DNA from: Bryobacteraceae bacterium
Lineage (GTDB): Bacteria > Acidobacteriota > Terriglobia > Bryobacterales > Bryobacteraceae
NCBI GenBank assembly: GCA_023384675.1
Contig: JAHDVK010000003.1
Span: 225,000-288,999 of the forward strand
Direction of reading: 5' to 3'
Length of the DNA stretch: 64,000 nt
The notes beneath the pieces were generated by a model. That model ran no database searches and had not been told where the DNA came from. It saw only the letters and a list, made by a program, of their open reading frames with translations. The position numbers and the translations under genes were made by a program. Below are positions 6,626 to 18,276 of the stretch, piece by piece. Positions within the stretch are counted from its first letter, which is position 1; each line of letters starts with the position of its first letter.

Positions 6626-7981
6626 TCACCGGGCGGGGGTGAGCAGCGCGGTCCAATGGCCGAAACCTGGAGCGGCGAGGATCACCGTCCCCGCCCGCAC
6701 GGTCTGTTCGCCGGTCCACCGCGAGTTCATGATGTCGAGCCAGCGCAGGCGCCACGCCCCGGTTTCGTTGAACATCTCCAGGCGCACTTCGCCCCCATCG
6801 GTGAAGTACACGGCATAGTGCTTGCCGGGCGCGGCGTTCAAGAAGGCTTCGTTCTGCGCGCGGTTGCCGAGGATGTCGAGGCGCGGTTGGCCGTCGGGCA
6901 GATGGATGGCGTCAATCAGCATCCGCATACTTTTCAGATGAGCCTGGGCTTTCGGGCCGAGACCCATCCCCGCAGGCGGCCGGTGGAAGCGCGAGGTGGC
7001 AAGCCCGCCGAGCATGCCGCGCCAGAAGCGCTCCTCACCGTCGCGGTCCGTTCCGTAAGTGCCGGTGTCCGCGCCGTAGATCTTCACCACGTTCATGGGG
7101 CGGGGCCGCGCGGACAGCCGCCGGTAGACGCTTTGCAGGTTATCCCAATGGCGCTGGCGCTTCTGGTGATTGTTCTGGGACACGTCCACGAAGCTGTACA
7201 GCTCCGGGTGATCGAAGGTGCGCAAGTGCATGGGATCGTTGAGATCCCAGGGGTCCCACATTTCGGTGGTGTGGACCTCGCGCTTACGCTTCGCCGCGCG
7301 CTCGCGGATAAAAGTGGCCCAGTAGGCGCCCCAGCCGGCGGCCTCGTTGGTTTCGTTGTCCATGCAGTAGAGGACGTGGCTGTACGGCAGCGATTCCTCG
7401 AGGAGTTTTTCGACAAACGCCTCCTGGTATTTCAGCGGCAGCCGGTTGTTCTCGAGCGAAGGAACCGAACGGAAGAAGGGCGTTTCGCGGCGGCCGGGAT
7501 GCTCTTTGTATTCCGTCTTGAGCTTTGAATTCGCCTCCGTCAGTATCGTGTTGTTTTTCGGGTTGAAGGGGTTCAACTGCCAGGGTTCGCGGGCGAAATC
7601 GAAACGGTCCCAAACCTCGATCTGCACGACAATGCCGCGCTCGGCGGTCAGGCGCATCAGTTCGCTGAAGCGGCGCCAGTATTCCGGGTTCCAGCGGTTG
7701 AGGTCGTACTTGCCGGTTTTGGGATCGGGGAAGAAGGGCCAGGCGTCGCCCTCATCGCGCGAACTCATCGTACAGCGGATGTAGTTGCCGCCCGAAGCCT
7801 TCAGCAAGTCCAGATGCTCGCGCAGGTTCGGGATCTGGAAGAGATTGTCTTCCACCGAGCCTCCGATCAGCGGCTGAGTCCTGCCGTCCAGGGCCCAATA
7901 GCGCGGGTTTTCCTTGGAAATCGTGACCACGGGCCCGGCGGCGAACAGGCTGGCGGCGGCGAGGAACAGTAGAAAGCGCAT
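6626..7981 (-). CDS. Secreted glycoside-hydrolase-like TIM-barrel protein
   Basis: The product of about 451 residues starts with a signal peptide (MRFLLFLAAASLFAAG). The rest looks like a (beta/alpha)8 barrel of the DUF4038/glycosidase type: LREHLDLLKASGGNYIRCTM, then a segment on a ranked tryptophan-rich loop (RGIVVQIEVWDRFDFAREPW), then HVLYCMDNETNEAAGWGAYW, where Asn-Glu could be the acid/base pair as in clan GH-A. A beta-rich C-terminal part (GEVRLEMFNETGAWRLRWLD) is typical of accessory domains in this group. The substrate is unknown; plant or microbial polysaccharide is likely. ATG 7981 is preferred over the GTG one codon earlier. Confidence 0.7.
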   Translation of the reverse strand: MRFLLFLAAASLFAAGPVVTISKENPRYWALDGRTQPLIGGSVEDNLFQIPNLREHLDLLKASGGNYIRCTMSSRDEGDAWPFFPDPKTGKYDLNRWNPEYWRRFSELMRLTAERGIVVQIEVWDRFDFAREPWQLNPFNPKNNTILTEANSKLKTEYKEHPGRRETPFFRSVPSLENNRLPLKYQEAFVEKLLEESLPYSHVLYCMDNETNEAAGWGAYWATFIRERAAKRKREVHTTEMWDPWDLNDPMHLRTFDHPELYSFVDVSQNNHQKRQRHWDNLQSVYRRLSARPRPMNVVKIYGADTGTYGTDRDGEERFWRGMLGGLATSRFHRPPAGMGLGPKAQAHLKSMRMLIDAIHLPDGQPRLDILGNRAQNEAFLNAAPGKHYAVYFTDGGEVRLEMFNETGAWRLRWLDIMNSRWTGEQTVRAGTVILAAPGFGHWTALLTPAR

Positions 7982-8053
7982 CACGCAGCTATCCCATCAC
8001 GCCGCGCGCCCGCTTGCAACCGCGCCCCCGCGACGAGGATCATCAAAACTGTC

Positions 8054-8634
8054 ATGGATGAGACCTCGAACGCAGGCTATCCCGTGGTGCTGCGGCTGGC
8101 AGGCAAACACTGCGTGGTATTCGGAACGGGCCACGAAGCGGAACTGAAGGCCGCGGGCCTCGAGGCCGCCGGCGCACGCGTGGTTCGCTCCGAACGCTTC
8201 GACCCGGCCCTCCTGGAGGGCGTCTTCCTCGTAGTCGCCGCCGGGCCGGACCGCTCGGAAAACCCGCGCATCTTCGCCGAATGCGAAGCCCGCGGCATCC
8301 TGGTGAACTGCCTCGACGACCCGCCTCGCTGCCGGTTTACCTACCCCAGCGTCCACCGCCAGGGCGACCTGCTCATCGCCGTCTCGACTTCCGGCGCGTG
8401 TCCGGCCCTCGCCGTCCGCCTCCGCGAGCGCTTCGAACGCGAATTCGGCAGCGAATACGCGCGCTTCCTGGCGATGTGCCGGGACTGGCGCGCCCGCCTT
8501 GCCGATCTCTATCCGGATTTCGGGCAGCGCAAGGCGGCGTGGTACCGCATCGTGGATTCACGCGCGCTTGCGCTGCTGCGCGAAGGCCGCGACGCCGAAG
8601 CCGCCGCCGAAATCGAGAGCGCCGCCCGCGGCGG

Positions 8635-8638
<4 letters not shown>
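8054..8638 (+). CDS. Precorrin-2 dehydrogenase / sirohydrochlorin ferrochelatase-like protein
   Basis: The 194-residue protein matches the Met8p or CysG N-terminal module, which oxidises precorrin-2 with NAD+ and may insert iron to make siroheme. The Rossmann start is YPVVLRLAGKHCVVFGTG, with FLVVAAGPDRSENPRIFAEC and VNCLDDPPRCRFTYPSVHRQ following, and the conserved GDLLIAVSTSGACPALAVRL. The methyltransferase half of CysG is absent, so another enzyme must supply precorrin-2. The glycine-rich loop is GTG rather than the usual GGG, which is a mild deviation. Its stop overlaps the convergent pyruvate kinase stop by four bases. Confidence 0.82.
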
Positions 8639-10059
<1,421 letters not shown>

Positions 10060-10111
10060 AGAGAGGCTGAGCGCGGGCCGCGCGATACGCTACCATAGGC
10101 TCTTTCCCATT

Positions 10112-10930
10112 ATGCCCTTGTATCAAGTCATTCTCCTGGCGGTACTTCAGGGAATCACCGAGTTTTTGCCGATTAGCAGCTCCGCTCACCTCGCGCTCGT
10201 CCCCTGGCTGACTGGTTGGGAAGACCAGGGCCTGACTTTCGACATCGCCCTCCATTTCGGCACCCTTGCGGCCGTGTTGATCTATTTCTTCCGCGATTGG
10301 GTGCGCATCATTGCGGCCGGAATCGGCATCCGGGCAACGCCCGGGGGCGAAAACACCGCCCACCCCCACCTTCTGTGGATGCTCGGCGCCGCCACCGTGC
10401 CCGTGGGCATCGCGGGCATTCTCGGCAAAGACGCCGTGGAAACCACGTTGCGCTCGCCCTACGTCATCGGCTTCATGCTCATCGCCGTCGGCCTGCTGAT
10501 GGGCTGGGCGGACCGCCTGGGCCAGGGGCCGAGGAAGCTCGGCGACGTCACCTGGACCGACGCCCTCGCCATCGGCGCCGCGCAGGCGCTGGCCATCATC
10601 CCCGGCACCTCGCGCAGTGGCATCACCATCACAACCGGCCTGTTCCGCCGGATGGAGCGTGCCGAGGCGGCGCGCTTTTCGTTCCTTCTGTCCACCCCGG
10701 CCATCGGCGGCGCTGCCGTGCTCGCGTTCCGCGACCTCATGAACGCCGGCGGCATCCCATCCGGCGAAGCCGCCGCTTTTGTCGCCGGCATCCTGGTGAG
10801 CGCGCTCACAGGATGCCTGGTGATCTCGTTCTTCTTAAAATTCCTGCGAAAGTTCAGCCTCAAGTTCTTTGTTGCGTACCGCATCATCTTCGGTATACTG
10901 GTCTTGGCTTTGGCTTTCTTTCGCCGGTGA
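10112..10930 (+). CDS. uppP: Undecaprenyl-diphosphatase UppP
   Basis: The 272-residue integral membrane enzyme dephosphorylates undecaprenyl diphosphate so the lipid can carry peptidoglycan and polysaccharide precursors again. Family motifs are complete: [16 protein letters not shown] near residue 10 and [15 protein letters not shown] near residue 165. About eight hydrophobic segments follow the usual order. I chose ATG 10112, which gives the family's standard N terminus; the frame is open far upstream but runs antisense through pyk. Only six bases separate its stop from ftsK, so the two are probably one transcript. No clear ribosome-binding site precedes it. Confidence 0.96.
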   Translation: MPLYQVILLAVLQGITEFLPISSSAHLALVPWLTGWEDQGLTFDIALHFGTLAAVLIYFFRDWVRIIAAGIGIRATPGGENTAHPHLLWMLGAATVPVGIAGILGKDAVETTLRSPYVIGFMLIAVGLLMGWADRLGQGPRKLGDVTWTDALAIGAAQALAIIPGTSRSGITITTGLFRRMERAEAARFSFLLSTPAIGGAAVLAFRDLMNAGGIPSGEAAAFVAGILVSALTGCLVISFFLKFLRKFSLKFFVAYRIIFGILVLALAFFRR

Positions 10931-10936
10931 GGCGAA

Positions 10937-13420
10937 ATGAGGCTTGACATCCTGACCCGCTTCCCCCGCCTCCAGGAGGTTACGGGTGTCGTGTCTCTTT
11001 TCGCCGCCCTCGGACTCGGCGTCTCCCTGGCGACCTACCACCCGGACGACCCCTCCTTCAATACCTCCTCGCCGATCCTCCCGCCCCAGAACGCCACCGG
11101 CTTGTACGGAGCGCATATTGCCGACCTTTGCTTCCAGTGCCTCGGCTTCGCCGCCTGGTTCCTGCCGGCCATCCTCGCCATCGTGGGCTACCAGTGGTTC
11201 CGCCGCCGCGAGGCCCGTTCGCCCCTGGAGCGTGTGGCGGGCTACACACTGCTGACGGCGTGTCTGGCCGCCGCAGCTTCCATTCTGTCGTCGGATCACA
11301 GCGCCGGGCAGGGCTACGCCACCGGCGGCATCTTTGGCTACCTGCTCGCCACCAGCCTCACTGCCGTTCTCAACACCGTGGGCGCGCTGCTGCTGCTGGC
11401 CGCGCTGATGGTGATTTCCATCTATCTGGTCTCGACTTTCTCTTTCTCCTCCGCCGGAGACGCCATGGAGGCGTGGCTTGCGTCGCGCTTCCAGCTTCGG
11501 CGCCGCCGGGCGCGCGACTCGGAGGAGAGCACTGAGCTCGGGTTGGCATCAACACCCGCCAGCCGCGAGCCAGTCGCGCACAACTACAACCTGCAGGACA
11601 ACCGGGATCGGAGTCAGGCGGCCGCCGCGGCGGGCGCCGGCTCCGTTTCGGGAATGGCGGCGGCCCCCAGCTACGCCCAGCAGGACGAGCGCTTCCACGG
11701 AAGCGGCCTCGGTTCGCTTCCCATTCAGGATCAGGTGATGGCCCAGGAAGCGGCGGCCTACCTCAGCCGCGAAGGCAACGGCGCCCACCAGAATGACCTG
11801 CCGCCCTGGGAAGAGGCGCGGGCCGAAGATGAAATCCCAATTCACGCGCTGGAAGAAATCCCCGAAGCCCCGATCGCGCCTCCGCCCCCGGAACCGCGCA
11901 AAGCCAGGCGGCGCGGCGAACCCACCATGCCCACCTGCTTCCAGTTGCCGCCCACCCGGCTGCTGGCGGCCCCCGCCGCGCGCGAAGCCTACGACTCCTT
12001 CGAACTCAAAGAGACCGCCGGCCGCATCAAGGAAAAGCTCGAGGAATTCAGCGTCCGCGGCAACGTCGTGCAGATCAACCCCGGCCCCGTCGTCACCACT
12101 TTCGAATTCAAGCCCGACGCGGGCGTCAAAATTGCCAAGATCACCACGCTCAGCGAGGATCTCTGCCTGGGCCTGCAGGCCGAGTCCATCCTGATCGAAC
12201 GCATTCCCGGCAAGCCCACCGTGGGCATCGAAGTTCCGAACACCCGCCGCGAAACCATCAGCCTTCGCCAACTGCTCGAATCGGCCGAGTTCCTGGAAGC
12301 GCCCTCGCGCCTCACCATCGCCATGGGCAAGGACATCAGCGGCCGCATCCGCATCTCGGAACTCGAGAAGATGCCGCACCTGCTGATCGCCGGCTCCACC
12401 GGCTCGGGCAAAAGCGTGATGCTGAATACGCTCATCATGTCGGTGATCTACAAGTCCACGCCCGAAGAGGTCCGCATGATCATGGTGGACCCGAAACGCG
12501 TGGAACTAGGCATCTACGACGGCATCCCGCACCTGCTCACGCCCGTCATCACCGAGCCCAAGAAGGCCGTCAACGCCCTGCGCAACGCCGTGCTCGAAAT
12601 GGAGCGCCGCCTGAAGCTTCTCGCCAGCTATGGCGTCCGCAACATCGACCAGTTCAACAAAAAGATCCAGAAACTCCGCGAAAAACCCCTTGAGCTCTTC
12701 GTGGACGACGCCGGCCCCGACGTCGCCGAGCCTGAAAAGCCCCTGCCCTACATCCTCATCGTCATCGACGAACTCGCCGACCTGATGATGCTCGAACGCG
12801 CCGGCGTCGAAGAGAGCGTGATCCGCCTGGCGCAGATGGCCCGCGCCGTCGGCATCCACCTCGTGCTGGCCACGCAGCGCCCCAGCGTGGACGTGATCAC
12901 CGGCCTGATCAAGGCCAACTTCCCGGCGCGCATCAGCTTCCGCGTGGCCACCCGCGTGGACTCGCGCACCGTGCTCGACGTGATGGGCGCCGAACACCTG
13001 CTCGGCAAGGGCGACATGCTCTTCCTCCCGCCCGGCTCCTCACGGCTGATCCGCGTGCACGGCGCGTATGTCACCGAAACGGAAATCGGCGAAGTGGTGG
13101 ATTACTGGCGCAACCAGGCCGCCCCCGACTACGACCAGAGCTACCTCATCGCGCCGCCCTCGGACGACGACGATCCCGCCGAGGAGTTCGACGGCGACGA
13201 GGACCCCATGTACCGCGACGCCGTCAAGGTGGTGCTCGAGATGGGTAAGGCTTCCACATCGATCCTGCAGCGGCGGCTGCGCCTCGGCTATGGCCGCGCC
13301 GCCCGCATTCTCGACATGATGCAACGCGACGGGATTATCGGCCCGCCCGACGGCAGCCGGCCGCGAGAGGTGCTAAAGCGCCCCGACTGGCTCGACGAAG
13401 TTGAAACGGCTTTGCGCTGA
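10937..13420 (+). CDS. ftsK: DNA translocase FtsK (SpoIIIE family)
   Basis: The 827-residue protein moves chromosomal DNA at the division septum and helps resolve dimers. It has four or so membrane segments in the first 170 residues, a Pro/Ala/Glu-rich linker to about 330, then the motor. The Walker A motif is GSTGSGKSVMLNTL, the Walker B is ILIVIDELADLMML, and ATQRPSVDVITGLIKANFPA is the usual sensor region. The C-terminal gamma winged-helix domain that reads KOPS sites is present (ASTSILQRRLRLGYGRAARI). The linker is short compared with that of E. coli FtsK. Its coding region starts six bases after uppP, and a strong terminator follows. Confidence 0.97.
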   Translation: MRLDILTRFPRLQEVTGVVSLFAALGLGVSLATYHPDDPSFNTSSPILPPQNATGLYGAHIADLCFQCLGFAAWFLPAILAIVGYQWFRRREARSPLERVAGYTLLTACLAAAASILSSDHSAGQGYATGGIFGYLLATSLTAVLNTVGALLLLAALMVISIYLVSTFSFSSAGDAMEAWLASRFQLRRRRARDSEESTELGLASTPASREPVAHNYNLQDNRDRSQAAAAAGAGSVSGMAAAPSYAQQDERFHGSGLGSLPIQDQVMAQEAAAYLSREGNGAHQNDLPPWEEARAEDEIPIHALEEIPEAPIAPPPPEPRKARRRGEPTMPTCFQLPPTRLLAAPAAREAYDSFELKETAGRIKEKLEEFSVRGNVVQINPGPVVTTFEFKPDAGVKIAKITTLSEDLCLGLQAESILIERIPGKPTVGIEVPNTRRETISLRQLLESAEFLEAPSRLTIAMGKDISGRIRISELEKMPHLLIAGSTGSGKSVMLNTLIMSVIYKSTPEEVRMIMVDPKRVELGIYDGIPHLLTPVITEPKKAVNALRNAVLEMERRLKLLASYGVRNIDQFNKKIQKLREKPLELFVDDAGPDVAEPEKPLPYILIVIDELADLMMLERAGVEESVIRLAQMARAVGIHLVLATQRPSVDVITGLIKANFPARISFRVATRVDSRTVLDVMGAEHLLGKGDMLFLPPGSSRLIRVHGAYVTETEIGEVVDYWRNQAAPDYDQSYLIAPPSDDDDPAEEFDGDEDPMYRDAVKVVLEMGKASTSILQRRLRLGYGRAARILDMMQRDGIIGPPDGSRPREVLKRPDWLDEVETALR

Positions 13421-13426
13421 CGCTTG

Positions 13427-13475
13427 AACCCCCGGGGACCACGAACACCTGAGCCAGGTCCCCGGGGTCCTTTTT
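13427..13475 (+). terminator. Rho-independent terminator after ftsK
   Basis: The arm CCCCGGGGACC (13430-13440) pairs perfectly with GGTCCCCGGGG (13457-13467) and is followed by TCC and five T residues. It ends the uppP-ftsK transcript and separates it from the convergent efflux operon. There is no T-run on the other strand, so it probably acts in one direction only. Confidence 0.9.
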
Positions 13476-13487
13476 CCGCGATCCGCG

Positions 13488-15131
13488 CTAATTCACTGTA
13501 ATCCGGTGCGCCTCGAGCGTCAGGCCCGTCGCCTGCTCCAGTCGCGCCACGGCCCGGTTGTATTCGAGCACCGCGATCACCGCCCGCAGCCGCGAGTCCA
13601 GCAATTCATTCTGCCGCGTCAGCACCAGGAAATTCGTGCTTTCGCCGGTCTGGAACAGCCGGATTTCGCTCTCGAGTTTCTCCTGCGCGGCGCGTTCGCT
13701 CGCCTGCGCGGCCTGAATCCGCGCCGAGGCCGATTCCAGCGCCTGCAGAGCGTTGCGGACCTCCGCCTCCACGCCCTGCTCGGCCTGCCGCATCTGAAGC
13801 TTCAAGCGCCGGTCCGCAATCGCCGCCTGCGCGATTTCGGCGTCCGCCGTGCGGTTGCGCAGATTCCATTCAAGCTGAATCCCGCCCTGCACGGTGTAGA
13901 ACGATCCGCCGCCGAGGTTCGACAACGCACGCCCGTACCCGCCGAGGAAACGGTCCGGCGGCCCCGGAAACGCCCCGCCCGGCAGCGGCGGCAGTCCGGC
14001 GAGAATCGAAAGCTGATCCACGCGGTTGTTGAGCGGCGCATTCAATCCCTCAAAGGGGTTCGGCGCCTGATTGATCGTCCCCGACAAGCCCGCGGTGGAA
14101 TAGCCCGCCACGAGGTTCAGCTGCGGCTTGCGCCGGTCGCGTGCCAGCGTGGCCTGCACGTCGTTGGCTTCCGTCAACAGCCGCACCGCCTTCAACTCGG
14201 GCCGCTTATCGAGTCCCGTGCGCACCGCCTCGCCCAACTCCTTCACCGCGGGTTCGAGCGGACGCGCGTCCACGGGCGCGAGGGCGTCGTTCCACAGCGC
14301 GTCCTCACGCGAGCCCGCCAGCAGCAGCTTCAGCCCGTTCTCGGCCTGTGTCACGGCGTTCACGCTCGCCATGTAGCTGTCGATGCGGCGCTGCAGCTCA
14401 GCTTCCGCCGCGGCCAACTCCACCGGCGCCAGCGTGCCGCTTTCGATCTGCCGCTGGCTGCGCGCAAGCTGTTCGCGGCCCAGCGCCACGCCGTCCGCGC
14501 GCACCTCGCGTTCGCGCCGCGCGGCCACCAGGTTCCAATACGCGTTTTGGACTTGAGTCACCACCTCGATCACGCGCAGCGACAGCTCCGTCTCGGACAC
14601 CTCCCGCTGCTTCGCCCGCACCTTGATTTGTGCGCGCGCCGCGTCGATCTCGCGCCCGCGCACCAGCGGCAGCGCAATGCCGAACGTCAGCCGCGATTCC
14701 AGGAACGGATTCAAGCCGATGAATGGATTGTTGGTGGACTGGCGCGCATTGTCGAAGTTCGCCGACAGGCTCATTCCGCGCCACGGCGTCAACTGCTGCA
14801 GCGAAAAATCCTCCCGGTGAATCCGCTCGGTCAGCGTGCCGGTCGGCGAAATCAGCACGTTCGGCGTGGGCGTGTTGCGCGTTTCAAGCGACGGCCGGTA
14901 GCGGAACACCGGGTCGAAGACCCCCTGCGCGGCCTTCATGATCTGCGCCGCCGTGTCCACGTTCGTCCGCTCGATCTCGATCTGCAGATTACTGCCGAGC
15001 GCCTCCTGGATGGCCTGTTCGAGCGTCAGCTTACGCTCTGCCCCGGTGATCCCAACGCGCGGCCGTTCTCCCGGCTCCTGTGACAATGCAGGCACACTCA
15101 CGGCTAAGATTGCGATCCAAACTGCTTTCAT
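13488..15131 (-). CDS. TolC-family outer membrane efflux protein
   Basis: The 547-residue product has a signal peptide (MKAVWIAILAVSVPALSQEP) and two long repeats of Ala/Glu/Arg-rich coiled helix, as in TolC-type channels. Each repeat opens with a family-like segment: KLTLEQAIQEALGSNLQIEI in the first and the helix ADAEIAQAAIADRRLKLQMR in the second. The protein would form the trimeric outer membrane duct. It is the last gene of a four-gene run with only eight bases after the RND gene, so it is co-transcribed with the pump and its adaptor. Confidence 0.92.
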   Translation of the reverse strand: MKAVWIAILAVSVPALSQEPGERPRVGITGAERKLTLEQAIQEALGSNLQIEIERTNVDTAAQIMKAAQGVFDPVFRYRPSLETRNTPTPNVLISPTGTLTERIHREDFSLQQLTPWRGMSLSANFDNARQSTNNPFIGLNPFLESRLTFGIALPLVRGREIDAARAQIKVRAKQREVSETELSLRVIEVVTQVQNAYWNLVAARREREVRADGVALGREQLARSQRQIESGTLAPVELAAAEAELQRRIDSYMASVNAVTQAENGLKLLLAGSREDALWNDALAPVDARPLEPAVKELGEAVRTGLDKRPELKAVRLLTEANDVQATLARDRRKPQLNLVAGYSTAGLSGTINQAPNPFEGLNAPLNNRVDQLSILAGLPPLPGGAFPGPPDRFLGGYGRALSNLGGGSFYTVQGGIQLEWNLRNRTADAEIAQAAIADRRLKLQMRQAEQGVEAEVRNALQALESASARIQAAQASERAAQEKLESEIRLFQTGESTNFLVLTRQNELLDSRLRAVIAVLEYNRAVARLEQATGLTLEAHRITVN

Positions 15132-15138
15132 GATTTAT

Positions 15139-18100
15139 CTAATCTCCCGCTAACTCGCTCGGAATCGGCTCCGGCTCGGGTTCTCGCTTCCGGAACGGTT
15201 TGAATAACCGCCCCCAGATTCGCGAGTGCGCCAGATCGTCAAACAACGAATACGCCACCGGCGTCACCAGCAGCGTCAGCAGCAGCGCCATCGACTGCCC
15301 GCCGATCACCACCACCGCCACGGTCCGCCGCGTACCCGCCCCGGGTCCGGTGCCCAGCGCCAGCGGAATCATGCCCGCCACCAGCGCCATCGTGGTCATC
15401 AGAATCGGCCGCAGCCTGTCCTCGCAACCGCGGTAAATGGCCTCCAGCCGCGGCACGCCCGCGCGCCGCAACCCCTTGATGTGATCGATCTGCAGAATCG
15501 AGTTCTTCTTCACGATCCCGAACAGCACCAGGATGCCCAGCGACGTGTACACGATCGAGAAGTTCTCCCGCGCCAGGTACAGCGCCAGCAGCGCGAACGG
15601 CACCGACAAGGGCAGCGACAGCAGAATCGTCACCGGGTCGATGAAGCTCTCGTAGTTCGCCGCCAGAATCATGTACATGAAAAGCAGCGACAGCAGGAAC
15701 GCAATGAAGAAGTTCTCCATCGCGCGGCCCAATTCCTTTGACTTGCCCACCGCGCCGGACTGGTATTCCGGCGGCAGGTTCATCGCGCGCATTTCGGCGT
15801 CCGCCATGTTCAGCACGTCGTTCAGCGCCAGCCCGCCCGACAGGTTGCCCTGAATCAGGATGCGCCGCTGCCGGTTGTAGCGGTCGATCGACAAGGGTCC
15901 ATCGCCCGACTCCAGCTGCGCCACACTCGATATCGGCACGTTGCCGAGCGACGCCGAGGGCAAATACAGGCGCTCCATCGCAGCGGCGGAATTGCGGAAC
16001 CGCTTATCCACGCGCAGCAGCACGTCGTAGCGGTCGTCGCCCTCCTTGTACGTCGTCACCTGATCGTCGCCGCCCACCAGGATGCGCATCGCGTTGGCGA
16101 TCGACGCCACGTTCACGCCGAGGTCCGCCGCCTTGTCGCGATTGATCTCCACGCGCACCTCGGGCTTGCCCGATTCGTACGAGCTGTTCAGGTCGCGCAT
16201 GCCCTGCACCTTGCCCAGGTTTGCCATCAGCCGCTGCGAGATCACGTCCAGTTCATCGAGATCCGGGCCTTGCACCGAATACTGGAAGTCGGCATCCACC
16301 TGTCCGGCGATCAGCCCCGGATTCTGCACCGTCACCGTCAGGTCGCGGTACTTCGCCAACCGGTCGCGCACCATGTCCATCAACTGCTTCTGGTTTTCTT
16401 TCCGCTGCTTCACAGGCACCAGCGTCAGCAGAATCGTGCCGCGGTCCACCTGGCGCCGGAAATCCGAGCCGATCAATGTCAGCTTGCTCTGAATTCCGGG
16501 GATCTCATCCAGATCGCGCTCCACCTGCCGCACCACCTGCTGAGTGCCTTCCAACGACGAGCCGACCGGCATCTTCACCGTCACCTCAAACTCGCCCTGG
16601 TCCTCCGACGGCAGGAAGTCCACGCCCAGGCCCGACATCAGCGGCCCCGTACTCGCCACCACCACCACCGCGAAGATCACAATCGCCCAGCGGTGCGCCA
16701 TCGACCACTTCAGCAGCGACAGATACGGACGCGCCAGCAGCCGGTCGAAAAACCCGCCCTTCGTCCCGCCGTGCGCCTTTCCTTTTTTCGATGGCCGCAG
16801 AAACCGCGAACACAGCATCGGCGTCAGCGCGAAGCTCACCAGCAGGCTCACCATCACCGCGAATGCCGCCGTATAGCCAAAGCTCGACATGAACCGGCCC
16901 ACGATCCCGGGCATCAGCGCGATCGGGATGAAGATGATCACCAGCGACAGCGTCGTCGCCAGCACCGCCAGGCCAATCTCACGCGTGCCTTCCACCGCCG
17001 CCTGCATCGGCGGCATGCCCTTCTCTTCCATGAACCGGAAAATGTTTTCGAGCACCACGATGGCATCGTCGATCACAATGCCCACCATCAGCGTCAACGC
17101 CAGCATCGTGATCTGGTTCAGCGAAAAGCCCATGTACTGCATCAGCGCGAACGTCGAGATGATCGACGTCGGAATCGCCACCGCCGCGATCAGCGTCGAC
17201 CGCCAGCTGCGAATGAAGATCAGCACGATAATCGACGCGAAAATCCCGCCCAGAATCAGGTGCTCCTGCACCGCGAAAAACGCCGCCTGGATGAAGCCCG
17301 ACTGATCCCGCGCGTAGGTGATCTCGAAGTCCGGCGGCAGGCCCGCCTTCAACGCCTCCACCCGCTCTTTCACACGCGCGATCACGTCCAGCGTGTTCGT
17401 GCCCGCCTGCTTGCGCACCTGCAGCACCACCGCCGGCTCGCCGTTCAACGTCGCCACCGACCGCGGCTCCTCGTAGGTGTCTTCCACGCGCCCGATATCG
17501 CTCACCCGCACCGGCGCGCCGCTGATCTGGCCCACGATGAGGCGTGCGAAATCCTCCGGCCGCTCCATCCGGCCCATCGTCCGCAGGCTCAGCTCGCGAT
17601 TGCCTTGATCCACCCGCCCGCCCGGCACCTCCACGTTCTGCGACGCCAGGCTCGCCCGCACCTGCTCCACGTTCAGGTTGTAGCTGTAGAGCTTCTCCGG
17701 ATCGATGATCACCTGCACCTGCCGCGTGCGGTCGCCCACGAAGCGCACCTGCCCCACCCCGTCGAGCGACTCCAGGTTCTTCTTCAATCGGTCGTCCACC
17801 AGCTTGGTGATTTCACGCAAGTCCCGCCTGGCCGACACCACGAGATTGAGGATCGGCGATGCGTCCGTCGCCACCTTCTCCACCGTCGGCGGGTCTGCGT
17901 CGCGCGGCAGTTCGCCCAGCGCCGAGTTGATCTTGTCGCGCACCTCCTGCGCGCCCACGTCCGGGTCCTTCTCGAGCACGAAGCCGATCGTGATCACCGA
18001 AATGCCCTCGGCGGAGGTGGAATTCAGCTCATCAATGCCCGCGATCGTGTTCACCGCCTCTTCCAGCGGCTTCGTCACCTGGCTCTCCACTTCCTCCGGA

Positions 18101-18267
18101 CTCGCGCCCCGCAGCACTGTCGTAATCGTGACGAACGGGAATTCGACCTTCGGAAAATAGTCCACGCCCAACTGCCGGTATGAGTTCAAACCCACCACCA
18201 CCAGCGCCACAATCAGCATCGTGGCGAACACGGGCCTGCGTATACAAACTTCAGCCAGTTTCTGCAT
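15139..18267 (-). CDS. RND efflux pump permease (AcrB/HAE1 type)
   Basis: This 1042-residue inner-membrane protein is the proton-driven pump of the system. It starts with the usual MQKLAEVCIRRPVFATMLIV. Transmembrane helix 4 carries the proton-relay pair in GIVIDDAIVVLENIFRFMEE, and later segments (SLPLSVPFALLALYL, GIVKKNSILQIDHI) are family-typical. Length matches AcrB and MexB. The periplasmic region looks complete. Substrates cannot be told from sequence; the group includes drug and solvent exporters. It starts ten bases after the adaptor gene. Confidence 0.95.
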   Translation of the reverse strand: MQKLAEVCIRRPVFATMLIVALVVVGLNSYRQLGVDYFPKVEFPFVTITTVLRGASPEEVESQVTKPLEEAVNTIAGIDELNSTSAEGISVITIGFVLEKDPDVGAQEVRDKINSALGELPRDADPPTVEKVATDASPILNLVVSARRDLREITKLVDDRLKKNLESLDGVGQVRFVGDRTRQVQVIIDPEKLYSYNLNVEQVRASLASQNVEVPGGRVDQGNRELSLRTMGRMERPEDFARLIVGQISGAPVRVSDIGRVEDTYEEPRSVATLNGEPAVVLQVRKQAGTNTLDVIARVKERVEALKAGLPPDFEITYARDQSGFIQAAFFAVQEHLILGGIFASIIVLIFIRSWRSTLIAAVAIPTSIISTFALMQYMGFSLNQITMLALTLMVGIVIDDAIVVLENIFRFMEEKGMPPMQAAVEGTREIGLAVLATTLSLVIIFIPIALMPGIVGRFMSSFGYTAAFAVMVSLLVSFALTPMLCSRFLRPSKKGKAHGGTKGGFFDRLLARPYLSLLKWSMAHRWAIVIFAVVVVASTGPLMSGLGVDFLPSEDQGEFEVTVKMPVGSSLEGTQQVVRQVERDLDEIPGIQSKLTLIGSDFRRQVDRGTILLTLVPVKQRKENQKQLMDMVRDRLAKYRDLTVTVQNPGLIAGQVDADFQYSVQGPDLDELDVISQRLMANLGKVQGMRDLNSSYESGKPEVRVEINRDKAADLGVNVASIANAMRILVGGDDQVTTYKEGDDRYDVLLRVDKRFRNSAAAMERLYLPSASLGNVPISSVAQLESGDGPLSIDRYNRQRRILIQGNLSGGLALNDVLNMADAEMRAMNLPPEYQSGAVGKSKELGRAMENFFIAFLLSLLFMYMILAANYESFIDPVTILLSLPLSVPFALLALYLARENFSIVYTSLGILVLFGIVKKNSILQIDHIKGLRRAGVPRLEAIYRGCEDRLRPILMTTMALVAGMIPLALGTGPGAGTRRTVAVVVIGGQSMALLLTLLVTPVAYSLFDDLAHSRIWGRLFKPFRKREPEPEPIPSELAGD

Positions 18268-18276
18268 GGCTCGCTC

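Noticed and set aside
13427..13475. Bidirectional terminator between ftsK and tolC-like gene
   Set aside because: The minus strand has no T-run after the stem, so only plus-strand termination is supported.
16270..18183. Plus-strand frame very rich in His and Arg across the RND pump gene
   Set aside because: It is the antisense frame of a recognised pump gene; the His-Arg composition is a by-product of codon use.
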